64,000 nt of DNA from JACCTU01 sp963737405 (GCA_963737405.1 CAVTSL010000005.1:310001-374000), one strand, 5' to 3'. Positions 18,228 to 27,449 are shown, numbered from the stretch's first letter. The notes: generated by a model from the sequence alone, not told the origin. Numbers and translations: made by a program.

Positions 18228-18835
18228 GCGGCCGCGATGCCGCGGCTGAGCGCGTAGCGCGCGGCCTCGGTGCGGCTGCTGACGCCGAGCTTGCGGTAGA
18301 TGTTCGTCAGGTGGAACTTCACCGTCTGCTCGGTGATCCAGAACTCCCCGCTGATCGCCTGATTCGAGAGACCGCGCGCGACCGCCTGAAGGATCGACGT
18401 CTCGCGCTCCGTCAGGCCTGCGTCGTCGCGCGTCGCACGCTCGTCCGCGAGGCCGAGCTCGAACCGCTCGCCGCCGTGCGCGCGCCGGAGCGCGTCCGCG
18501 AGCTCGACCGGATCGACCGATTTCGAGATGTAGGCGTCTGCGCCGCGCTCGAGCGCCTCGGCCGCATGGTGCGCCTCGTTCGCGGCCGACAGCATGACGA
18601 CGCGAACGTCGCTTCCGGCCTTTCGGATCCGGTCGACGCACGTGAGCCCGTCCATCTCGGGCATGTGCACGTCGAGCAGGCAGACGTCGGGCTCGTGCTG
18701 ATGCAGGAGCGGCAGCACCTGGCTGCCTCGTCGTGCCTCCGCGACGATCTCGATGTCGTCGGCCGTCTCGAGCACGCGATGAAGCGCGCGCAGGATCAAC
18801 CTGTGGTCGTCCGCGATCAGAAGCCTGATCGGCAC
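18224..18835 (-). CDS. NarL/FixJ-family response regulator
   Basis: 203 residues: receiver with DDHR at 9-12, phosphoacceptor D55 in LLDVHMPEMDG, lysine in YISKSVDP, and a C-terminal LuxR domain with LTERETSILQAVARGLSNQAIS. GTG at 18835 is chosen for GAGGAG 8 nt upstream and because the receiver begins there. It is the third closely similar regulator in the window and the only one next to a kinase gene. Confidence 0.92.
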   Translation of the reverse strand: MPIRLLIADDHRLILRALHRVLETADDIEIVAEARRGSQVLPLLHQHEPDVCLLDVHMPEMDGLTCVDRIRKAGSDVRVVMLSAANEAHHAAEALERGADAYISKSVDPVELADALRRAHGGERFELGLADERATRDDAGLTERETSILQAVARGLSNQAISGEFWITEQTVKFHLTNIYRKLGVSSRTEAARYALSRGIAAA

Positions 18836-18982
18836 TCGGTGATCTCCTCTCCCCTGACGAGCGCCGTTGCCGCAGCGCGTCGGACCGGATCGTGCATCCA
18901 CGAACGGATCACGTCAATGGGCCGCGCCTCGAACTCGCCGTAGGACCAGCCCGCGGTCGAGGTCCTCCTCCGCGCTCGGGCG

Positions 18983-18994
18983 GGAAGCGCTTCC
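18983..18994. promoter_or_regulatory. 12-bp palindrome GGAAGCGCTTCC
   Basis: A perfect palindrome within the 230-bp gap between the response regulator (start 18835) and the small gene at 19068. The flanks GGGC and GCCC extend the symmetry imperfectly. It could be an operator; no other signal in the gap is convincing. Confidence 0.35.
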
Positions 18995-19067
18995 GGCTAG
19001 CCCTTCGTCCGCCGTTCCTATCCGAACCGGCGGCGCATCGGCGGCCCGGTCGCGCAAGGCTTGTTCC

Positions 19068-19259
19068 ATGGTCGCAACGGAGAATCGGCGTGAGGAGCGG
19101 CTCGTTCTCGGCTGGCGCTACGAGGCGCTCGTCCGCGCGGGCTACTCCGAGCGCGACGCGATGCTCCTGGCGGACCGCGTCGACATCGACCTCCACCGCG
19201 CAGTCGAGCTCGTCGAGTCCGGCTGCGAAGCGAAGACGGCGCTTCGCATCCTCCTCTGA
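19068..19259 (+). CDS. Small hypothetical protein (63 aa)
   Basis: 63 residues, rich in arginine, leucine and acidic residues, predicted mostly helical (RYEALVRAGYSERDAMLLADR, then HRAVELVESGCEAKTALRIL). It resembles small helical proteins often seen in Thermoleophilia, but I cannot name a family. The next gene starts 1 nt after its stop, so it is the first of a three-gene unit. Confidence 0.65.
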   Translation: MVATENRREERLVLGWRYEALVRAGYSERDAMLLADRVDIDLHRAVELVESGCEAKTALRILL

Positions 19260-19260
19260 C

Positions 19261-19560
19261 ATGCGGATCCGGATCGACGACCCAGGGTTGCTGCCCGAGC
19301 TCGTGGCGTTCCTCGACAGCCGCGTCCACCTCGTGGTCTCGGCCGAGAGCGCGTACGAGGTCGAGGTCAGCGTGCTGGGCTCGTTCGCCGACGGCGGCCG
19401 GGCCGACCTCGCCGCCGAGCTGGAGCACTGGACGAACGAGCACCCCGACGCAGGCCTCGCGATCGTCCCGCCACCGCGGATCGAACGCGACCTCGGGGAC
19501 GAGCTCTCGCTTCGGCTGATGCCGCTCCCGGAAGCCGCCGACTTCCCCTCGGGAGCCTGA
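19261..19560 (+). CDS. Hypothetical protein (99 aa)
   Basis: 99 residues with a ferredoxin-like alternation of strands and helices (MRIRIDDPGLLPELVAFL, VHLVVSAESAYEVEVSVLGSF). No family recognised. Start ATG immediately after the preceding stop; the downstream gene begins 4 nt after its own stop, so expression is probably coupled. Confidence 0.65.
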   Translation: MRIRIDDPGLLPELVAFLDSRVHLVVSAESAYEVEVSVLGSFADGGRADLAAELEHWTNEHPDAGLAIVPPPRIERDLGDELSLRLMPLPEAADFPSGA

Positions 19561-19564
19561 CCGC

Positions 19565-19867
19565 TTGAGCTCGACGCTCCTCGTTCATGGCTTCGTCGTC
19601 GGAGGCGCCGTGCTCGCTCTCTGGATCTACGTGAGGCTCGGCGAACGGCGGCCGACGTCGTTCCGCGTCGTCTGCGCGCACGTGCTCCTCGCGGGCGTCG
19701 GCCTCGCGCTCGCACCGAGAGGCGTCGCGATGTTCATCGGCGACAGCACCTCACCGCTCGTCCTCTCGCTCGGCCTGTTCGCGCTCTTCCTGCCGACGAT
19801 GACGTACCTCTTCCTCACCGCGCTGTTCTTCCTCGACCGGCTCCAGCGGTCGATGCTCGCGCGGTAG
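19565..19867 (+). CDS. Small membrane protein
   Basis: 100 residues with three predicted helices (about 5-23, 36-54, 63-92), start TTG at 19565. It is the third gene of the unit with 19068 and 19261. Its last 117 nt lie inside the reading frame of the convergent GNAT gene, which is unusually deep for a tail-to-tail overlap and casts some doubt on one of the two 3' ends. Confidence 0.6.
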   Translation: MSSTLLVHGFVVGGAVLALWIYVRLGERRPTSFRVVCAHVLLAGVGLALAPRGVAMFIGDSTSPLVLSLGLFALFLPTMTYLFLTALFFLDRLQRSMLAR

Positions 19868-20365
19868 GTCCTCCTCGATCAACCCGTAGAGGACGCCGTC
19901 GACCCACTCGCCGTGGCGGCGGTACGCCTTTCGCTTGACGCCCTCGCGGACGAAGCCCGACCGCTCGGCGTGCCGCATCGCGCGCTCGTTGAAGCCGTAG
20001 ATCTCGAGCTCGAGCCGGTGGTAGCCGAGCTCGCGGATGAGATGACGCTGGAAGAGGCGCGCGGCCTCGTCGGAGACGCGGCGTCCTCGGAAGTCGGGAT
20101 GGATCGCGAGCCCGCCGAGCCGCGCGACCCGGCTCCGCTTGTTCGAGACGGCGAACCCCATCACGCCTGCGCGCTCGCCGTCGACCTCGACGACGAAGCG
20201 GCCGAAGTCGTCCGGCTCGGCGTTCGAGCGCTCGATCTCCTCGAGCAGCTCCTCGCGCGAGGTCGCGCGGCGAGCGGACAGGAACGGGTCGACCTCGTCG
20301 TGCGTCGTCAACTCGATCAGGAAGTCGACGTCGTCCGGCCGCGCGCGTCGGATCGTGACGTTCAC
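19751..20365 (-). CDS. GNAT family N-acetyltransferase
   Basis: 204 residues. The acetyl-CoA site is in GLAIHPDFRGRRVSDEAARL, and the later GFNERAMRHAERSGFVREG is typical of GNAT motif B. The GNAT fold is complete near IEEDLP, about residue 167; the remaining 38 residues are extremely charged and are encoded antisense to the membrane gene at 19565. GTG at 20365 overlaps the stop of the DMT exporter gene as GTGA, so the two are coupled. Substrate unknown. Confidence 0.83.
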   Translation of the reverse strand: MNVTIRRARPDDVDFLIELTTHDEVDPFLSARRATSREELLEEIERSNAEPDDFGRFVVEVDGERAGVMGFAVSNKRSRVARLGGLAIHPDFRGRRVSDEAARLFQRHLIRELGYHRLELEIYGFNERAMRHAERSGFVREGVKRKAYRRHGEWVDGVLYGLIEEDLPREHRPLEPVEEEQRGEEEVRHRRQEEREQAEREDER

Positions 20366-21259
20366 GGACGTGCGGGCTCGGCGACCTCGGCGCTCCGACC
20401 GAAGCGCAGCACGCCGGACCCGAGTGCCACGCCGAGCAGGATCAGTCCGAGCCCGGCGACCATCCAACCGGTGATCTGCTCGTCGAGGAGGAGCGATCCG
20501 TAGAGAAGCGCGGTGACGGGGAGCAGGTAGGTGACGAGCCCGGCGCGGAACGAGCCGTAGTCGCCGATGATCTTCATGAAGATGAGGAGCCCGACGGCGG
20601 TGCCGGCGACGCCGAGCGCCACGACGGCGGCGACGGACTCCCAGCCCGGAGCATCGGACGGCGCCTGCGCGAGGCCGAACGGGAGCAGCACCACGGTCGC
20701 GCCGAGCATCGTCGCGGTCGAGAGCGTGATCGTGTCGAGCCGCTCGGTCTGGCGCTGCAGGAGCAGGCTCGCGATCGGCGTAGAGGATCGACGCGACGAC
20801 GACCGCGAGCGTCCCGACGATCGCCCACGCGTCGACGTCGGGCTGCGCGCCCGTCAGGACCGCGACCCCGACGAGGCCCACCACGATCCCGACAATGCGG
20901 AAGCCGGTGGCGCGTTCGCTGTGCGCCAGCCAGATCGCGAGGAGCGCGACCCAGATCGGGAACGTGGCGTTCGCGATCGCGGCGACGCCGGAGTCGATGT
21001 GCTCCTGACCCCAGGCGATCAGGGTGAACGGGAGTGCGCTGTTGATCACGCCGAGCGCGAAGGCGCGCCACCCGGCCCGCCGGAGGCGCCCGACCGTGCC
21101 CCGCGCGAACATCAGGCCGACGAGGACGAGCGAGGCGATGACCACCCGTCCGGCCATCAGCGTCGTCGGCGCGAAGTCGTCGAGCGCGATCTCGATGAAC
21201 ATGAACGAGGCTCCCCAGATCGCGGCCAGCGTCAGCAGCAGCGTGAGGTAGACCCGCAT
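20362..21259 (-). CDS. EamA-family (DMT) transporter, frameshifted
   Basis: About 298 residues with ten predicted helices in two EamA repeats: AAIWGASFMFIEIA begins the first, ALLYGSLLLDEQITGWMVAG lies in the second. An extra base near 20777 (TACGCC then G) splits the frame; removal gives ILYAIASLLLQRQTERL, continuous with the second half. A TAGCCT hexamer lies 6 nt before the ATG, so it is probably leaderless. Such proteins export metabolites or amino acids; cargo unknown. Confidence 0.88.
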
Positions 21260-21302
21260 CGCCCGAGGCTACCCACGGCCGGGAGCCCTACGATTGGCCG
21301 CC

Positions 21303-22082
21303 GTGATCGCGATCGCCGTGACGAGCGGGAAGGGCGGCGTCGGCAAGTCGACCGTCACCCTCAACCTCGCGCTCGCGCTGCTCGAGCGCGGTTCGTCGGT
21401 CGGCGTCCTCGACGCCGACTTCTACGGCCCCGACATCCCGCTGATGGTGAACCTCAAGCGGACGATCCCGCTCGAGCGCTGGATGCTCGGGCGCTCGCTC
21501 GACCGCGCGCCGCTCACCCTCGAGCCCGTCGAGCGCTACGGACTGAAGCTGATGTCGGTCGGGTTCCTGATCGGCGAGGACCAGGCGCTCGCGATGCCGG
21601 CGCAGCTGCTCCAGGGCGCGCTGCGACAGCTCCTCGCGGACGTCGAGTGGGGCGAGCTCGACGTGCTCGTGATCGACCTGCCGCCCGGCACCGCCGACCT
21701 CCAGCAGCAGCTGTTCGGCATGGTCGACCTCGGCGGCGCGCTGATCGTCGTCGGCCCACAGGACGTCGCGCATCTCGACGGCCGCAAGGTCCTCGACATG
21801 CTTCGGAGCGCGGGAGTACGCGTCCTCGGCGGCGTCGAGAACATGGCCGGCCTCGTCTGCCCGCACTGCGGTGAGCTCGTCGAGGTCTTCCCGCCTGCGC
21901 CCGAGGAGCGGTCGCTCTGGGCGGCGGGCGTCACCCGCCTCGGGTCGCTGCCGCTCGACCCGGCGGTCGCCCGTGCCGGCGACCAAGGGAGGCCGGTCTT
22001 CCTCTCCGTGCCGACCGGAGCGGTCGCGACCGCCTACCGCGCGCTCGCGGCCGAGGTCGCCGACGCAGTCGACGTCGCCTGA
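21303..22082 (+). CDS. Mrp/NBP35-type iron-sulfur cluster carrier ATPase
   Basis: 259 residues of the Mrp (ApbC) family, which carry Fe-S clusters to apoproteins. The deviant Walker A GKGGVGKST is at the N-terminus, followed by DADFYGPDIPLM and DLPPGTAD. The NMAGLVCPHCGE stretch holds the CxxC pair that binds the bridging cluster between subunits. GTG at 21303 is preferred, 8 nt after a TACGAT hexamer; a TTG at 21294 overlaps that hexamer. There is no N-terminal DUF59 domain. Confidence 0.88.
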   Translation: MIAIAVTSGKGGVGKSTVTLNLALALLERGSSVGVLDADFYGPDIPLMVNLKRTIPLERWMLGRSLDRAPLTLEPVERYGLKLMSVGFLIGEDQALAMPAQLLQGALRQLLADVEWGELDVLVIDLPPGTADLQQQLFGMVDLGGALIVVGPQDVAHLDGRKVLDMLRSAGVRVLGGVENMAGLVCPHCGELVEVFPPAPEERSLWAAGVTRLGSLPLDPAVARAGDQGRPVFLSVPTGAVATAYRALAAEVADAVDVA

Positions 22083-22592
22083 CTAGCGGCGGCGGTAGAT
22101 GCCGGCCGACCGCTCGAGCAGCTGCTCGTCGACGAGGAGTCGACGCACGGTCACGTAGTCGTCGTGCACGTCGGCGAGCTGCTCGTTCACCTCGAGCTCC
22201 GTGTAGGCCCGGCCCGGCTCGAAGCGGCCCGCGAGGTACTCGAGCACGATCCGCCGCTGCGCTGCCCGGGCGGGGAGCGCGCGGAGGCGTCCGTCCTCGG
22301 CGAAGTTCCGAAGGACCGCCGCTTGCTCCTCGGTCGCCCCGGGCAGACCGCGGCGACGCGGAGGCCGATCGCGCGAGGCCTCGTCGAGGGACTCGGTGCG
22401 GACGTGCAGTCCCTCGGCCGGGTCGATCAGGCCGGCGGAGACGAGCCGTGGGAGGACGCTCTGGACGCGCCCGGCATCGAGGCCCGTCGCACGCGCGACG
22501 TCCTCGGACGTGGTCGCGCCGAGGGCGACGGCGGCGAAGACGCGGAGCCGCTCGTCGTCCGAAAGGAGCCCGGCGAAGGTCGCAGCGGTCAT
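22083..22592 (-). CDS. DUF2087 domain protein with N-terminal winged helix
   Basis: 169 residues. The N-terminal half resembles a winged-helix regulator (SDDERLRVFAAVALGATTSEDVARATGL); the C-terminal half matches DUF2087 (VLEYLAGRFEPG, LADVHDDYVTVRRLLVDEQLLERS). It is probably a DNA-binding regulator, though its targets are unknown. ATG at 22592 follows a TATCCT hexamer by 7 nt. It is divergent from purL. Confidence 0.82.
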   Translation of the reverse strand: MTAATFAGLLSDDERLRVFAAVALGATTSEDVARATGLDAGRVQSVLPRLVSAGLIDPAEGLHVRTESLDEASRDRPPRRRGLPGATEEQAAVLRNFAEDGRLRALPARAAQRRIVLEYLAGRFEPGRAYTELEVNEQLADVHDDYVTVRRLLVDEQLLERSAGIYRRR

Positions 22593-22624
22593 GGTTCGGA
22601 GGATACCGAGGCCCGCCGGAGGCA

Positions 22625-22634
22625 ACGCTAGGAT
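22625..22634. promoter_or_regulatory. Shared divergent -10 elements ACGCTAGGAT (DUF2087 gene / purL)
   Basis: TAGGAT reads rightward at 22629-22634, 6 nt before the purL CTG at 22641. TAGCGT reads leftward at 22630-22625. The two hexamers share the central TA. The leftward gene also has its own nearer hexamer (TATCCT). One of four such ANNNTANNNT sites in the window. Confidence 0.5.
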
Positions 22635-22640
22635 GGCCGT

Positions 22641-24599
22641 CTGACTGCGGTCGCCGAACAGCCGCTCCACCGGGCGCTCGGTCTCACCGACTGGGAGTTC
22701 GACCGAATCCGAGAGCTGCTGGAGCGCGATCCGAACCACTTCGAGCTCGCGGTCTTCTCGCTCCTCTGGTCGGAGCACTGCGGGTACAAGCACTCCGCAC
22801 CGCTCCTGAAGCGGCTGCCGTCAGATGGGCCGCGCGTCCTCCAGGGGCCGGGTGAGAACGCGGGCGTGATCGACCTCGGCGAGGGCGAGGCGGTCGCGTT
22901 CAAGGTCGAGAGCCACAACCACCCGAGCGCGGTCGAGCCGTTCCAGGGAGCGGCGACGGGCGTCGGCGGCATCCTGCGCGACATCGTCGCCATGGGCGCC
23001 CGCCCGATCGCGCTCCTCGACGGCCTCTACTTCGGCGACCCCGGCTGGATGTTCCGGCGCGCGGTCGCGGGCATCGGCCACTACGGCAACTGCGTCGGCG
23101 TCCCGACCGTGGGCGGCGAGACGCGCTTCGACGACGCGTACCGCGACAACGTGCTCGTGAACGCGATGTGCGTCGGGCTGCTCCCCACGGAGCGCCTGAC
23201 GAGCGCGAAGGCGCGCACGGCCGGGCACGCGGTCGTGCTCTACGGCGCGACGACGGGCCGCGACGGGATCGGCGGCGCGTCCGTGCTCGCGAGCCAGGAG
23301 CTCGGCGAGGAGTCGGCCGACAAGCGGCCCTCCGTGCAGATCGGCGATCCGTTCACCGGCAAGAAGCTGATCGAGGCCTCGCTCGAGCTCGTCGAGCGCG
23401 GGCTCGTCGACTCGCTCCAGGACTGCGGTGCCGCCGGGCTCGCGTCGTCGCTCTCGGAGATGGCGAGCGAGACCGGCATCGACATCCACCTCGACCGCGT
23501 GCCGCTGCGCGAGCCCGACCTCGAGCCGTGGGAGATCATGATCTCGGAGAGCCAGGAGCGCATGGTGGCGGTCGTGCGGCGCGACTTCCTCGCGCACGTC
23601 GTCGAGGTCTGCGACCGCTGGGAGCTCGCGCATGCCGTCGTCGGCGACGTGACGGACACCGGCGAGCTGCGCGCGTTCCACGACGGCGAGCTCGTCGGCG
23701 CGATCCCGGCACGGCTCCTCACCGACGAGTGCCCGCGCTACGAGGTCGAGCGGGAGGAGCAGTCGGCAGACCGGCGTACGCCCTCGGCTCGATCGCTCGC
23801 CGAGCCGAACGTCGCGAGCAAGGAGTGGGTCTACCGCCAGTACGACCAGCTCGTCGGCTCGCGCACCGTCAGGCGTCCCGGCTTCGACGCCGCCGTTGTC
23901 CGGCTCCGGCCGTCGCTCCGCGGGATCGCCGTGTCGCTCCAGGGCCCGCGCATCGGCGAGCTGGATCCGCGCCGCGCAGGGCTCCAGGCGGTGTTCGGTG
24001 CGGCGCTCAACGTCGCGTGCGCAGGCGGCGACCCGCTCGCGCTCACCGATTGCCTCAACTTCGGCAATCCCGAGAAGCCCGAGATCGGCTGGGAGCTCGC
24101 GGAGGCGATCGAGGCGATCGCCGAGGCGGCCGACGCGCTCGGCGTCCCCGTCGTGTCCGGCAACGTCTCGCTCTACAACGAGACCGACGGCCGCGCGATC
24201 CCGCCGACGCCGGTGGTCGGCTGCGTCGGGCTCGTGCAGGACGTGCGCCGCGTTCCGCGCGGCTGGTGCGAGGGCGACTCGATCCTCGCGGCGAGCGCGG
24301 AGGGCGTCCGCGCCGAGGCGGGGCTGATCCGCTTCGTCGCGCGCATCGCGCCGCAGCTCTCGCTCGCGCACGACGTCGGGACCGGCGGCGTCAAGGCGGC
24401 GCTCGCCGAGGCGGCGCTCTGGAGCGGCGTCGGGGCCGAGGTCGACGTGCCGGAAGGCGCCCGCGTCCTGCTCGCGTGCCGGCCCGACCGGGTCGGCGGG
24501 CTCGGCGCACAGTTCGAGGAGATCGGCGTCGTCGGCGGCACGGCGCTCCTCGGCAAGCCGCTCGACGAGCTCCGCGACGCCTGGGAGGCGCTCCTCTAG
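22641..24599 (+). CDS. purL: Phosphoribosylformylglycinamidine synthase II
   Basis: ATP- and glutamine-dependent conversion of FGAR to FGAM in purine synthesis; about 652 residues, shorter than the usual 740 or so. The N-terminal conserved LGLTDWEFDRIRELL, LLWSEHCGYKHS, ESHNHPSAVEPFQGAATGVGGILRD, the central DCGAAGLASSL and the second-half GNVSLYNET and HDVGTGG are all present. The conserved N-terminus begins before any in-frame ATG, GTG or TTG. The only candidate is CTG at 22641, 6 nt after TAGGAT. The out-of-frame ATG at 22633 overlaps that hexamer. The stop directly precedes purF. Confidence 0.93.
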   Translation: MTAVAEQPLHRALGLTDWEFDRIRELLERDPNHFELAVFSLLWSEHCGYKHSAPLLKRLPSDGPRVLQGPGENAGVIDLGEGEAVAFKVESHNHPSAVEPFQGAATGVGGILRDIVAMGARPIALLDGLYFGDPGWMFRRAVAGIGHYGNCVGVPTVGGETRFDDAYRDNVLVNAMCVGLLPTERLTSAKARTAGHAVVLYGATTGRDGIGGASVLASQELGEESADKRPSVQIGDPFTGKKLIEASLELVERGLVDSLQDCGAAGLASSLSEMASETGIDIHLDRVPLREPDLEPWEIMISESQERMVAVVRRDFLAHVVEVCDRWELAHAVVGDVTDTGELRAFHDGELVGAIPARLLTDECPRYEVEREEQSADRRTPSARSLAEPNVASKEWVYRQYDQLVGSRTVRRPGFDAAVVRLRPSLRGIAVSLQGPRIGELDPRRAGLQAVFGAALNVACAGGDPLALTDCLNFGNPEKPEIGWELAEAIEAIAEAADALGVPVVSGNVSLYNETDGRAIPPTPVVGCVGLVQDVRRVPRGWCEGDSILAASAEGVRAEAGLIRFVARIAPQLSLAHDVGTGGVKAALAEAALWSGVGAEVDVPEGARVLLACRPDRVGGLGAQFEEIGVVGGTALLGKPLDELRDAWEALL

Positions 24600-25980
24600 A
24601 TGTGCGGCGTCTTCGGCATCCGCTCGCCCGAGCGCGACGTCGCGCGCATCGCGTACTTCGGGCTCTTCGCGCTTCAGCACCGCGGCCAGGAGTCGGCCGG
24701 CATCGCCGTCTCGGACCGCGGGCGCCTGACCGCGCTCCGCGACATGGGTCTCGTCACGCAGGTCTTCTCCGAGGAGAAGCTGCGCGGCCTCCGCGGCGAC
24801 CTCGCGATCGGGCACACGCGCTACTCGACGACCGGCTCGACGCACTGGGCGAACGCGCAGCCGATCGTGCACAACGGCCGCGCGCGCACGGTCGCACTCG
24901 GCCACAACGGCAACCTCACGAACGCGGCCGAGCTTCGCGAGGAGGTCGCCGAGCAGGGGATCCGCGTCCACTCGACCTCCGACAGCGAGATGATCGCCGC
25001 GCTGATCGCGAACGACCCGGCGCCGCTCGACGACGCGGTCGCGCACGCGATGGCGAAGCTCGACGGCGCGTTCTCGGTCGTCGCGCTCGCGGAGAACACG
25101 CTGATCGCGTTCCGCGACCCGCTCGGCATGCGGCCGCTCTGCATCGGTCGCCTCGGGACATGACTGGGTCGTCGCCTCCGAGACGTGCGCTCTCGACCTG
25201 GTCGGCGCACAGTTCGAGCGCGAGGTCGACCGCGGCGAGCTCGTGCTGATCGACGACGACGGCATCCGCTCGGTGCGGGCGGTCGAGCCGCGCGGCGACG
25301 GCGCGCTCTGCATCTTCGAGTTCTTCTACCTCGCCCGGCCCGACTCCCGGCTCGCGGGCGTCGAGGTGCACTCGGCCCGCGTGCGGATGGGCGAGCGGCT
25401 CGCGGAGGAAGCGCCCGTCGACGCCGACCTGGTGCTGCCGATCCCCGACTCGGGAACGCCGGCCGCGATCGGCTTCTCGCGCGCGAGCGGCATCCCCTTC
25501 AGCGAGGGGCTGATCAAGAACCGCTATGTCGGCCGCACGTTCATCCAGCCGGAGCAGGGCCTCCGCGAGCAGGGCATCCGCCTCAAGTTCAACCCGCTCG
25601 CCGAGGTCGCCGGGCAGCGCGTCGTCGTGGTCGACGACTCGATCGTCCGCGGAAACACGACGCGGCAGATCGTGCGCATGCTCTTCGACGCCGGGGCGAG
25701 CGAGGTGCACGTTCGGGTCTCGTCGCCGCCGGTGATCGGGCCGTGCTTCTACGGGATCGACTTCGCCGACGAGGACGAGCTCGTCGCGTCGCAGCGCTCC
25801 GTCGAGGCGGTGCGCTCCTACATCGGCGCCTCGACGCTCCACTACCTCTCGCTCGAGGGGCTCCAGGAGGCGACGCGCCGCCCGGAGTCGGAGCTCTGCC
25901 GCGCCTGCCTGACGCGGGAGTACCCGACCGCGGTGCCCCTCGAGTCGGCCAAGCGCCGGTTCGAGCGCCTCAAGGTCTGA
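24600..25980 (+). CDS. purF: Amidophosphoribosyltransferase, frameshifted
   Basis: First committed step of purine synthesis (PRPP plus glutamine). The mature N-terminal cysteine nucleophile is in MCGVFG; the glutaminase part shows ALQHRGQESAG, THWANAQP and GHNGNL. The PRTase part has the PRPP loop VVVVDDSIVRGNTTR and the LPIPDSG stretch. One extra base near 25159 creates a false stop (GGGACATGA); correction gives GRLGHDWVVASETC and a full-length enzyme. No propeptide is present. It follows purL with no gap. Confidence 0.93.
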
Positions 25981-25993
25981 TAGAGATTTCTAC

Positions 25994-27187
25994 ATGGATC
26001 TGGAGGCCTACGGCGGGCTGACCGTCGACGTGGGCGTCGCCCTCGACCCGGGCCAGGTGCTCTTCGTCGACGCGTTCGTCGACTCGGCCCCGCTCGTGCG
26101 GGCGATCGCCGACGCCGCGTACCGCCGGGGCGCCCGCTACGTCGACGTCGTCTACGTCGACAAGGAGGTGCAGGCCGCGCGCATCGCGCACGCCGGCGAG
26201 GACACGCTCGGGTACGTCCCCGACTGGTCGCTCGAGCGGCTCGAGGCCGCGCGCGGGAACGCCGTCGTCTCGGTCACGGGCGATCCCGACCCGCGGCGGT
26301 TCGAGTCGCTGCCCGAGCGGCGCGTCGCGCTTGCGCGCCCGACCGCCGCGATGGCGAAGTTCCTGTCGATGATCCAGACCGGCGAGGTCAGCTGGACGAT
26401 CGTCGCCTTCCCCACGCCGGGCTGGGCCGACCTCGTGTTCGGCGAGCCGGACGTCGAGCGCCTGGGCAACGCGATCGCCGCCGCGGCGCGGCTCGACCGC
26501 GACGACCCGGTCGCGGCCTGGCACGAGCACCTCGAGCGGCTCGCTGCCCGCGCCGACGACCTGAACGCGCGCGACTTCGACGCCGTCCGCTTCCGCGGGC
26601 CCGGCACCGACCTGACGATCGGCCTCCTCGAGCAGTCGGTCTGGCGCTACGCCGACGCGAAGACGCCGAGCGGCAGGCGCTACGTGCCGAACATCCCGAC
26701 GGAGGAGGTGCTGACGACGCCGCACCGCCTTCGCGCCGAGGGCACGCTGCGCGCGACCCGCCCGTTCATGCTCCAGGGCACGATCGTGCGCGAGCTCGAG
26801 CTGCGGTTCGACGGAGGACGCGTCGTCGACGCGCAGGCGGCCTCGGGTGTGGAGGTCGTCCGCGCGCAGCTCGCTGCCGACGGCGGCTCCCACCTCGGCG
26901 AGGTCGCGCTCGTCGACAAGGACTCACCCGTCGGCCGCTCCGGCCTGACGTTCTTCAACACCCTGCTCGACGAGAACGCGACGTGCCACATCGCCTACGG
27001 GCACACCGCCGGCTGCACGGACGGCACCGACGACCTCGACGCCGACGAGCTCGTGGCGCTCGGCGTCAACGTCTCGGCGATCCACACCGACTTCATGGTC
27101 GGTGGGCCGGACGTCGAGGTGGACGGGATCGAGCGCGGAGGAGCAGCCGTGCCGCTCCTCCGCGACGAGACCTGGATGCTGAGCTAG
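25994..27187 (+). CDS. M29 family aminopeptidase
   Basis: 397 residues of the AmpS/thermophilic aminopeptidase family (leucyl aminopeptidase type, two-metal). The metal-binding segments include GEVALVDKDSPVGRSG, NEN-like LDENATCHIAYG and the C-terminal IHTDFMVGG. It starts 13 nt after purF and may be cotranscribed, though no pathway link is evident. Confidence 0.9.
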   Translation: MDLEAYGGLTVDVGVALDPGQVLFVDAFVDSAPLVRAIADAAYRRGARYVDVVYVDKEVQAARIAHAGEDTLGYVPDWSLERLEAARGNAVVSVTGDPDPRRFESLPERRVALARPTAAMAKFLSMIQTGEVSWTIVAFPTPGWADLVFGEPDVERLGNAIAAAARLDRDDPVAAWHEHLERLAARADDLNARDFDAVRFRGPGTDLTIGLLEQSVWRYADAKTPSGRRYVPNIPTEEVLTTPHRLRAEGTLRATRPFMLQGTIVRELELRFDGGRVVDAQAASGVEVVRAQLAADGGSHLGEVALVDKDSPVGRSGLTFFNTLLDENATCHIAYGHTAGCTDGTDDLDADELVALGVNVSAIHTDFMVGGPDVEVDGIERGGAAVPLLRDETWMLS

Positions 27188-27188
27188 C

Positions 27189-27449
27189 TCACTGCTCGAG
27201 CACGCGGCTGGCCTTGGCGACGCCGCGGCTCAGGATGTAGGCGATCGTCGTCCACTGGAAGAACGCGAGCCAGGACCCGGTGCTGAGGCTGTCGGAGAAC
27301 CAGGTGACGAGCATCGCGACGATGAGCGCGAGCAGGTACACGAGGAGCTCGGCATTGCCGGGGATCGGCAGACGCGCCACGTCGGGCATGTTCGTCCAGG
27401 GATAGGAGCTGCCGGAGGGCGGCGGCTCGTCGGGAGGCGTGGTGGACAT
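27189..27449 (-). CDS. Small membrane protein
   Basis: 86 residues: a proline-rich N-terminus (TTPPDEPPPSGSSYPW) then two hydrophobic helices (about 35-53, 59-77). No family recognised. It follows ctaG on the same strand with a 54-bp gap, so it may belong with the respiratory assembly gene. AAAGGAG lies upstream of the ATG. Confidence 0.7.
   Translation of the reverse strand: MSTTPPDEPPPSGSSYPWTNMPDVARLPIPGNAELLVYLLALIVAMLVTWFSDSLSTGSWLAFFQWTTIAYILSRGVAKASRVLEQ

Noticed and set aside
22633..22635. ATG as the purL start
   Set aside because: Out of frame with purL (stop after three codons) and overlaps the probable -10 hexamer; usable only if a base is missing.
22821..25313. 830-codon open frame on the minus strand
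   Set aside because: Antisense to purL and purF, low-complexity Arg/Ala/Asp/Glu composition, no domains; a by-product of high third-position GC.
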